From NCBI GenBank assembly GCA_007125175.1, contig SLDS01000030.1, positions 1 through 32,112 on the forward strand: a stretch of DNA of 32,112 bases, given 5' to 3'. The notes under the pieces were generated by a model. That model was not told where the DNA came from and ran no database searches. It was given only the letters and a program-made list of their open reading frames with translations. The stretch comes from Flavobacteriales bacterium. Its GTDB lineage: Bacteria > Bacteroidota > Bacteroidia > Flavobacteriales_D > Cryomorphaceae. Position numbers and translations under genes: made by a program. Below, one piece after another: positions 26,539 to 32,112 of the stretch. Every line of letters starts with the position of its first letter. The first letter of the stretch is position 1.

Positions 26539-27893
26539 TCCGCAAGCTACAGGAACTCTATCGGGCCTCGGCCGATGAACGCGGCAAGCGCATCCTTCGT
26601 CATATCCTTATGGGAGCCGGCCTTAAGGTGGTCAATTCCATCGTTAGCATCCTCATTATACCTCTTTATCTCAGTTTGCTCACTGAGGTGTCATTCGGTA
26701 TCTGGCTCACGGTAACTGCCGTGATCAATTGGTTCAACATCTTTGACCTGGGATTGGGCAATGGCCTTCGTAATCGATTTGCTGAGGCCCGCGCTCAGGG
26801 CAATGAAGCCCTGGCAGCCAGCTATGTGAGCACATCCTACTTTTGCCTTGCAGGCGTATCGCTCTTTCTGCTGCTACTCTTTCTACTAGCCGATGCTTTC
26901 GCAAATTGGGGGAGCCTATTCGCTGCTCCTGAGCATTTGCACACCCAAGTAAATGCGATGACGCGCATACTGATGCTGCTCTTCCTGCCCCAGTTTGTGT
27001 TCCAACTGGTCAAGGTAGTGCTCACCGCCGATCAACGTCCCGCATGGGGCAATGCCATCAATAGCCTCATCAATGTGCTGCAAATGGCTATGGTGTGGCT
27101 GCTTATCACTGTAGAGGCCGATAGCCTCCCTGTGCTGGCCATCGCTATTGGCGGAGTCAATTTGCTGGTGCTCCTGCTCTCCAATCTCTACTTCTTCTTA
27201 GGAAAGTACCGGCGCTACAGGCCCTCCTACAGCCGCTTTGCCCTCCAACACATTCGACCGCTTATGGAGTTGGGCATCGTCTTTTTCGTGCTTCAGGCGG
27301 CAGCAGTGGTGGTTTTCATGACCGACAATCTCATCATTTCCAGGGTGCTTGGCCCCGAGGAGGTTCCCGCCTACAATGTTGCATACCGCTATTTCAACTT
27401 TGCCGCAGTATTTTTTGGGCTGGTCACCACACCTTTTTGGTCGGCTTTTACCGATGCTTTCGCCAAAAGGGAAATGGAGTGGATAGCCAGCATGGTGAGG
27501 CGACTTTTGCGTTTGTGGGTGCTCCTCGCCCTGCTTTGCATCCTCATGCTGGTATTTAGCAATGTGGTGTACCGTCTCTGGCTGGGCGATGCCCTCGAGA
27601 TCCCATTCCTGCTCAGCGCCATCATGGCTGCATGGGTCACAATGTCCATGCTTCTAGGTATATACGGCACAGTGCTAAGTGGCATGGGAGTGCTGAGGCT
27701 CTCTCTTTACCATGCAGTGCTGGTCATGCTGATCAATATACCCCTGTCGGTATGGCTGGCTGGTATGCCCGCTCTGGGCAGCGCAGGTGTGATTCTGGCC
27801 ACACTCATTGGCCTCATGCTCCGCGCCTTTTTTCAGCCCTTGCAGTGTTACAAAATACTCAATGGCAGTGCCCGGGGCATTTGGTCACGATAG
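26535..27893 (+). CDS. Wzx-like polysaccharide flippase (MATE/PST superfamily)
   Basis: The 452-residue protein is a polytopic membrane protein with about 12-14 hydrophobic segments, beginning LKVVNSIVSILIIPLYLSLL and the GIWLTVTAVINWFNIFDLGLGNGLRNR segment (shown here in family terms: a loop with FDLGLGNGLRNR), which is characteristic of oligosaccharide flippases. It would move lipid-linked repeat units across the inner membrane. Its start overlaps the Wzc-like stop by 4 bases. A Wzy polymerase is not recognisable within the window. Its last 9 bases overlap the convergent sulfotransferase-like gene. Confidence 0.9.
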   Translation: MIRKLQELYRASADERGKRILRHILMGAGLKVVNSIVSILIIPLYLSLLTEVSFGIWLTVTAVINWFNIFDLGLGNGLRNRFAEARAQGNEALAASYVSTSYFCLAGVSLFLLLLFLLADAFANWGSLFAAPEHLHTQVNAMTRILMLLFLPQFVFQLVKVVLTADQRPAWGNAINSLINVLQMAMVWLLITVEADSLPVLAIAIGGVNLLVLLLSNLYFFLGKYRRYRPSYSRFALQHIRPLMELGIVFFVLQAAAVVVFMTDNLIISRVLGPEEVPAYNVAYRYFNFAAVFFGLVTTPFWSAFTDAFAKREMEWIASMVRRLLRLWVLLALLCILMLVFSNVVYRLWLGDALEIPFLLSAIMAAWVTMSMLLGIYGTVLSGMGVLRLSLYHAVLVMLINIPLSVWLAGMPALGSAGVILATLIGLMLRAFFQPLQCYKILNGSARGIWSR

Positions 27894-28805
27894 GTAGTGT
27901 TTTCTAAAACCTTCGAGTGTAGAGCCTTCCGGCAAATCTGCATACACGGCTTTCAGGTCTGGCTCATAGTATTCATGCAAGGCTTCACGCACTTCGGAGC
28001 TAAAGCCGAAGCGCTGCCCCCAGCCCATGTATTTTTCAATAAAGCGCACCTTGCGGCGAAAGAGGCCGCTGCCCAGGGAGCTGGCGTGGTGCAGGTCTTT
28101 CCACAAATTCAGTCGGCGCATGAAGCGCAATTGCATCCGGGTGAAGCTTCTGTTTACCTTTCGGGAAAAGTGGGGCTTACGGCTGTAGGAGAGCTCTAGC
28201 CTGCTGCACAAAGCTTCACAGAAGGCTTCGGCATCCTCAGCAAAATCTTCGTAAAAGAATAGATGAACCTTGGAAAAATGCTTGTTGCACAGCGCTAGTA
28301 AGGGCTGATAGAGGTATGACTCCAGATGTTCTCCTTGCTCGTAAGTGGGATATATATCCGGCTGCCCCTGTGCCAAGGGAATGGGTGAGGGGTGCAGAAA
28401 GTCGGAGGGGCCTTTGGAGAAGCCCGCGTAAACCGCAAGGCTGTAAAGGGATTCGAGCAGATCCACCTGGCGACGCAGGATGATCACCGCTTCTGCTTCC
28501 GGAAAGGCCGCTGCGAGTCTTTCCAGCGTGCGGCTGCGGGTGGTAGAACAAAAGTAGAGTGATTGGCCCACAAAGAGCTCATTGGAAAGCAAGGCATCAC
28601 TTCTGCGCAGCTCGGCTGTGCTGTGGGCAAAAGCGTCCGAATCAAAGAGGCTGTCATCTTGAAACAGCATTTGCTGAAAAGCCCGGCTGTACTGGCAGCG
28701 ATCCACACCTGCGTATTGGAAACCCTCCAAAAAAGGCCATACTTCACGCTGGAAAAAAGTGCTCGCTGCGCGCGGCATGCCGAGGTGTATGAGGGTGCGG
28801 GCCAT
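27885..28805 (-). CDS. sulfotransferase-like protein
   Basis: From ATG 28805 the protein is 306 residues. Residues 4-19 (TLIHLGMPRAASTFFQ) match the 5'-phosphosulfate-binding loop of PAPS sulfotransferases, where PR-x-(A/S)-ST is typical, and IILRRQVDLLESLYS (108-122) matches the 3'-phosphate-binding motif with Arg112, Ser119 and Tyr121. The C-terminal third is basic and aromatic. If functional it would transfer sulfate to a sugar or polysaccharide. It is the only minus-strand gene in the polysaccharide region and overlaps the flippase 3' end by 9 bases. No PAPS-synthesis genes are in the window. The family call is fairly good; the substrate is inference. Confidence 0.7.
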   Translation of the reverse strand: MARTLIHLGMPRAASTFFQREVWPFLEGFQYAGVDRCQYSRAFQQMLFQDDSLFDSDAFAHSTAELRRSDALLSNELFVGQSLYFCSTTRSRTLERLAAAFPEAEAVIILRRQVDLLESLYSLAVYAGFSKGPSDFLHPSPIPLAQGQPDIYPTYEQGEHLESYLYQPLLALCNKHFSKVHLFFYEDFAEDAEAFCEALCSRLELSYSRKPHFSRKVNRSFTRMQLRFMRRLNLWKDLHHASSLGSGLFRRKVRFIEKYMGWGQRFGFSSEVREALHEYYEPDLKAVYADLPEGSTLEGFRKHYLS

Positions 28806-28808
28806 GCA

Positions 28809-28816
28809 CAAAACTA
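28809..28816 (-). promoter_or_regulatory. -7 promoter element for the sulfotransferase-like gene
   Basis: The minus strand reads TAGTTTTG, an exact TAnnTTTG match ending 4 bases before the ATG at 28805. Transcription would begin at or just inside the start codon, giving a leaderless message or indicating a slightly later start. Confidence 0.4.
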
Positions 28817-28829
28817 CTCAAATCCGCTA

Positions 28830-28858
28830 TTGCCAGACGCTCACTTCGCTTATCTTTG
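28830..28858 (+). promoter_or_regulatory. complete Bacteroidota-type promoter, TTG-N18-TATCTTTG
   Basis: TTG at 28830-28832 and TATCTTTG at 28851-28858 are 18 bases apart, inside the 17-23 range of this promoter class. The ATG at 28863 is only 4 bases after the element, so the message would be nearly leaderless. It would drive the plus-strand glycan genes from 28863 onward. Confidence 0.55.
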
Positions 28859-28862
28859 GCTC

Positions 28863-29579
28863 ATGAAGGAGCTCAGCATCTGCCTCACAGGAACGATAAA
28901 GCCCCATACCTCATTTGTGAGTAGGGGCGATGTGCAGGAGCGCCTTGCCGATTATAAGTCCGCAATCGCCTTTTACCTCAAGCATACCGAGCTGCCCCTG
29001 GCTTTTGTTGAAAATTCCGACTTCGATCTGGAGGCAGATCCCGACTTTCGGGCATGGAGCGCCTTGGAGCGCTTTCAACTCATACGCCTCAGCACCCATC
29101 CCGATACCCATCTTGGCAAGGGCTTTCAGGAGTTTTACATGCTGGATCGCTTCGTGGAAGAGCACCTGAGTACAACGCGTTTTGTGAAAATCACCGGGAG
29201 GTACATCATCCGAAACATTGGCAGCATACTGCCTCGGCTCAAGGGCCGCTTGCACATTGACTTGCACCGCAAGCGGGCCTTGGCGATCACAGCCTTTTTT
29301 GCCGTAGAGCGATCTCTGTACCTCGAGCACCTTAAGGCTTGCTACCGGGAAGCAGATGATGCCAGAATGCGCTTCATTGAGCACGTGGTATACGATGCAA
29401 TTTGCTCAGGTGAATTGATCAAGGAGGCTGAGCTGCTTCCTGAGGGGCCTGTCTATGAGGGAGTATCGGGCAGCCACGGAAGCTCACTCAACCGCCATCC
29501 GTTGAAGCGCTTTTTGCGTGAGCGAGAGAGACAAGTGATTCGTAGCCTTGGCATCGAGCAATTTTTAATTGAGTATTGA
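28863..29579 (+). CDS. capsule-locus protein of unknown function, candidate glycosyltransferase
   Basis: The 238-residue product starts KELSICLTGTIKP and contains QERLADYKSAIAFYL, PLAFVENSDFDL, HLGKGFQEFYMLDRF and RFVKITGRYIIRN. I know this combination (LTG-x-I-x-P, an ENS motif, KG-x-x-E and KITGR) from proteins of unassigned function in capsule and O-antigen gene clusters. A GT-A-like nucleotide-sugar fold is possible: an N-terminal beta strand, an acidic ENSDFD turn and a conserved KITGR. There is no signal peptide or membrane helix. The frame is open upstream to TTG 28563, but that overlaps the sulfotransferase-like gene and its promoter. Its TGA overlaps the next ATG (TGATG). Enzyme activity is inference. 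Confidence 0.6.
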   Translation: MKELSICLTGTIKPHTSFVSRGDVQERLADYKSAIAFYLKHTELPLAFVENSDFDLEADPDFRAWSALERFQLIRLSTHPDTHLGKGFQEFYMLDRFVEEHLSTTRFVKITGRYIIRNIGSILPRLKGRLHIDLHRKRALAITAFFAVERSLYLEHLKACYREADDARMRFIEHVVYDAICSGELIKEAELLPEGPVYEGVSGSHGSSLNRHPLKRFLRERERQVIRSLGIEQFLIEY

Positions 29580-30742
29580 TGCGTTTCCACAGCTATTTTA
29601 CGAAAGTGAGCAATGTACACATCAGCAAGGATGTGGGCCTGCTGCCCTGGCATATTGGACAGGCTGAGGCTTGGGCATCCAGCCTGGTGGGCCACTTCGT
29701 AGACGAGGCCTACCCAAGCCTGGAGGGTGAGTTGGATGGTTTGGAGGTGCGCAGGCTGGATGATGCTCCCGATCTTGCTTACCTGGACCGCAGCTTTTTG
29801 CGCTACCTGCGCGAGGAGGCCATCCACATTGATGTACTCCAGCTCTGGCACCTGGGTCGCGATAGCATTGTGTACGGCACCTTGTACAAGCGCTACAATC
29901 CCAAGGGATTGCTCTACCTCAAGCTCGATGCCTACAATACCCAATTCGAAGAGCGAAAACGCTACTCAATGAACCTGGCAAAAAACATGTTTCTCAAGTG
30001 GGTGGAAACACGTTTTCTCGAAGCATTGGATCTTGCGAGTGTGGAGAATAGGGCCGCCCTCAGCCTCATCTCCAACACCTATCCTGAGCTGGCTTCCAAA
30101 CTTGTATACGCCCCCAATGGAGCCAATGACAGCTTCCTTTCTCAGCACTTTCCCGAGCCTGAGGCCGCGAAGCCCTTCCTGCTCTGTGTAAGCAGACCGG
30201 GCAGCCAAGAAAAGAATTGCGAGCTTCTCCTACGCAGCTTGCCCCACCTCCGATTGGCCTCGCAATACCGCATCGTATTGGTCGGGCCCGGCACAGAGGC
30301 TTTCAGATTGGCATGGGCAGAAGCCCTGCTGAGCCATCCGGAATGGAGAGATCGAATGGAGTGGAAGGAAGAGATCACCGATCGATTGGAGCTGTACCGG
30401 CTCTACAGTCAGGCTTCTGTATGCTTTCTTCCATCACGCGTAGAGTCCTTTGGCATCGCATATGTCGAGGCCCTTTACTTCGGCGCTATGCTGGTGGGCC
30501 ACAGGGGGATGTTTGCCTATCCAGAGCTCTGTGATCAGGGGGCTTATGGTACTTTTTACGACGACAACGACGAAGCCTCTTTTGCGAAAGCGCTGGAAGA
30601 AGCTGTCGAGATGAGTGAGCGCCAAGAATTGCGGGAAGCAGCCCGAAAATACGCCCGAAAGCACTTTGCATGGAGCAGCATTTCTGATGAGATTCGAATG
30701 CACCTGCTCGAGGCAAAAGCAAGGCTGGAGAGCAAGGCTTGA
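29579..30742 (+). CDS. GT4-type glycosyltransferase
   Basis: The 387-residue protein has a GT-B fold layout. Its C-terminal half shows the nucleotide-sugar domain: FLLCVSRPGSQEKNCELLLRSL, then VLVGPG, then the E-x7-E motif ESFGIAYVE with Glu289 and Glu297, followed by a GA-x-LVGHRGMF-like loop. The N-terminal half contains the acceptor domain, with YAPNGAN at the domain junction. It would add a sugar to a lipid-linked intermediate on the cytoplasmic face; donor and acceptor cannot be predicted. ATG 29579 overlaps the stop of the preceding gene (TGATG), so translation is probably coupled. Confidence 0.87.
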   Translation: MRFHSYFTKVSNVHISKDVGLLPWHIGQAEAWASSLVGHFVDEAYPSLEGELDGLEVRRLDDAPDLAYLDRSFLRYLREEAIHIDVLQLWHLGRDSIVYGTLYKRYNPKGLLYLKLDAYNTQFEERKRYSMNLAKNMFLKWVETRFLEALDLASVENRAALSLISNTYPELASKLVYAPNGANDSFLSQHFPEPEAAKPFLLCVSRPGSQEKNCELLLRSLPHLRLASQYRIVLVGPGTEAFRLAWAEALLSHPEWRDRMEWKEEITDRLELYRLYSQASVCFLPSRVESFGIAYVEALYFGAMLVGHRGMFAYPELCDQGAYGTFYDDNDEASFAKALEEAVEMSERQELREAARKYARKHFAWSSISDEIRMHLLEAKARLESKA

Positions 30743-30791
30743 GCCCCTGCAGAAGAATCTTATTGACTAGCTTTAGCCACTGAAAGCAGCC

Positions 30792-31352
30792 ATGTCACGA
30801 CTCTACGAATACCTGAGAGCCATACGTCGCCATCTATTGGGTTTTGCCTTGCGCATATACCTGTACAGCACAGGCTGCAAGGTTGGTAAGGATCTGCGAT
30901 GTCTCGGTTTTCCCGTGTTCAGAGACATCCCTCATGGCAATATCCAATTGGGCGATCGCGTGGTCATTGGCAAGGGAGTTGTCTTTGAAATCAACCGCAA
31001 TGGCAGCTTACATCTCGGCGATGAGGTGGTGATTGGTGATGGTGTAAGGCTGAGCTCGGCAGGCCGCATCCAAATAGGTGATTGGTCGGGAGTGGCAGAG
31101 CACTCGAGCCTCAGGGGCAGTTTCCATAAGCTTGAGCGCAATAGGCCTTACATGCAGCAAGGCGATACTGTAGCCGATATTATCATCGGTAAGGATGCAC
31201 TGATAGGGGCGCATTGCGTGGTACTGCAGGGCAGTGAGATACCCGATGGAGCGGTGATTGGGGCGCTTTCGCTGGTCAGTAAGAGCGATAAATTGCATGC
31301 CTATGGTATCTTTGCCGGTTCGCCAATCAAGCACATACGCGACCGTACATGA
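30792..31352 (+). CDS. hexapeptide-repeat (left-handed beta-helix) acyltransferase
   Basis: The 186-residue protein has a basic, hydrophobic first 25 residues and then hexapeptide repeats (IQLGDRVVIGKGVVFE, LHLGDEVVIGDGVRL, IQIGDWSGVAEHSSL, IIIGKDALIGAHCVVLQGSEIPDGAVIGA). A loop at about 112-128 interrupts the helix, and His141 is a candidate catalytic base. The C-terminus ends with the family motif FAGSPIK. It probably O- or N-acetylates a sugar of the surface polysaccharide, or a lipid-linked precursor. A 49-base gap precedes it; no clear promoter was seen, though TAGCTTTA (30767-30774) is a near match. Its stop overlaps the next ATG. Confidence 0.88.
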   Translation: MSRLYEYLRAIRRHLLGFALRIYLYSTGCKVGKDLRCLGFPVFRDIPHGNIQLGDRVVIGKGVVFEINRNGSLHLGDEVVIGDGVRLSSAGRIQIGDWSGVAEHSSLRGSFHKLERNRPYMQQGDTVADIIIGKDALIGAHCVVLQGSEIPDGAVIGALSLVSKSDKLHAYGIFAGSPIKHIRDRT

Positions 31353-32077
31353 ATACCAGCGAAGTAAAAGCCTTTTTCGAACGTACCGAGCATTACCTCA
31401 CGTACAATTACAACTTGAGGATTCGTATGGAAACGGTTGGGCATTTCATCGGTGATAAGCAATACGATCAGGTGCTGGATATGCCATGCGGTACAGGTGA
31501 TATCTCGGCTCCCTTCATCCGGCAATTCGGCCACCTAACGCTGATGGATTTTTCGGAGAACATGATCGAAACGGCCCGCAGTCGTTTTTCGGATGAGCAG
31601 AGCGAAAAACTTCGCTTTGTCCGGGATGACTTTTACGCACACGATTTTGAAGGGGAGCAATACGATCTGGTGCTCAATATTGGTATCCTTGCTCACATCA
31701 GCGATCCATGGACTTTTTTGGAGCGCAGCATGGCCCTCGTGAAGCCTGGGGGCAAGCTCATCTTGCAGAATACCAACAGCAATCACTGGTTTGCCAGGCT
31801 CATTTTTTTGTACCTCTCCCTACGTCGGCTTATTGGTCTGGACAAATACCGCCTGAACCGAATACCCGAGAAGCGCCTCTTGCGCACCCTGCGCGAAGGG
31901 GGCTTCGTGCTGCGCAGGCGCTTTGCATATAACCAGAGCTTTCTTGGATTCTCCAGGCTCTTCAGCAACCGGCGCAAGTATGAGGCTACCAGACGGTATT
32001 TTGGCACTGCCGAGAAGCCCTTGCGGCAAAAGTACGGTAGCGACTGCACCTACTTTTTTCACAAAAAACTCAAGTGA
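31349..32077 (+). CDS. class I SAM-dependent methyltransferase
   Basis: The 242-residue protein has motif I LDMPCGTGD (43-51), then LTLMDFSENMIETARSRF with the acidic Asp that binds SAM ribose, and ILAHISDPWTFLERSMALVKPGGKLILQ (shown as two motifs: LNIGILAHI and LVKPGGKLI). The basic C-terminal 80 residues (LSLRRLIGLDKYRLNR, then FSNRRKYEATRRYF) may bind a lipid-linked or anionic glycan. By position it may methylate a polysaccharide sugar or a capping residue. Its ATG overlaps the acyltransferase stop by ATGA. A role in biotin, quinone or small-molecule methylation cannot be ruled out. Confidence 0.85.
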   Translation: MNTSEVKAFFERTEHYLTYNYNLRIRMETVGHFIGDKQYDQVLDMPCGTGDISAPFIRQFGHLTLMDFSENMIETARSRFSDEQSEKLRFVRDDFYAHDFEGEQYDLVLNIGILAHISDPWTFLERSMALVKPGGKLILQNTNSNHWFARLIFLYLSLRRLIGLDKYRLNRIPEKRLLRTLREGGFVLRRRFAYNQSFLGFSRLFSNRRKYEATRRYFGTAEKPLRQKYGSDCTYFFHKKLK

Positions 32078-32081
32078 GGCC

Positions 32082-32112
32082 ATGCGCGTGCTGCTCATGC
32101 CCGAACTCTTTC
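32082..32112 (+). CDS. start of a further gene, probable glycosyltransferase, cut by window edge
   Basis: An ATG 4 bases after the methyltransferase stop opens a frame reading MRVLLMPELF to the window edge. A short basic start with a hydrophobic strand is typical of GT-B glycosyltransferases, and the operon context agrees, but ten residues cannot establish a family. Confidence 0.4.
   Translation, partial: MRVLLMPELF

Noticed and set aside
28563-28862. Upstream extension of the capsule-locus protein to TTG 28563
   Set aside because: It lies entirely over the sulfotransferase-like gene and its promoter; the ATG at 28863 follows a complete promoter.

Overview
This window looks like a stretch of a Bacteroidota chromosome. 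The evidence is a PKD-repeat surface protein with the C-terminal sorting domain of the type IX secretion system (T9SS), a PorP/SprF-family protein, a Wza/Wzc capsule export pair, a SiaB-like kinase, and several matches to the Bacteroidota -7 promoter element TAnnTTTG just upstream of genes. The family cannot be fixed from sequence alone. Coding density is very high. No gene-free stretch exceeds 300 bases; the longest is about 174 bases, between the two divergent OmpA genes. I saw no tRNA, rRNA, CRISPR array or insertion sequence.

Layout. Positions 1-2813 (minus) hold carB, cut by the window edge probably only a few codons before its stop. An alpha/beta hydrolase (2942-3805) diverges from it. 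A 1090-residue AddA/RecB-like helicase-nuclease (3873-7145, minus) follows, divergent from an MbnP-MbnH pair (7239-9232): a lipoprotein and a di-heme peroxidase implicated elsewhere in copper handling. Next is a T9SS surface operon (9311-16954): a 1682-residue PKD adhesin, a TPR/PD40 protein and a PorP/SprF protein, closed by a weak hairpin terminator. Small genes follow: an orphan SiaB-like kinase, a cysteine-depleted zinc-ribbon relative, an NRDE/TANGO2 protein, methionine aminopeptidase with a HAD-type phosphatase (both minus), and a methyltransferase.

From about 20800 to the right edge the window becomes a cell-envelope and polysaccharide locus. Two divergent OmpA-family genes flank a short promoter region. 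The right-hand one begins a tightly packed operon with a Wza-type export lipoprotein, a Wzc-type tyrosine kinase/copolymerase and a Wzx-type flippase. A sulfotransferase-like gene lies on the opposite strand. The plus strand then carries a capsule-locus protein of unknown function, a GT4-type glycosyltransferase, a hexapeptide acyltransferase, a SAM methyltransferase and the first codons of another gene.

How the genes fit together. The right third plausibly makes, decorates (sulfate, acyl and methyl groups) and exports a surface polysaccharide. The T9SS operon displays a very long adhesin. The most unusual points are the TPR/PD40 protein that lacks its usual OmpA domain, an OmpA protein with a non-canonical peptidoglycan loop fused by operon to Wza, the cysteine-depleted zinc-ribbon protein, the cysteine pairs recurring through nine PKD repeats, and promoters placed so close to start codons that several transcripts would be nearly leaderless.
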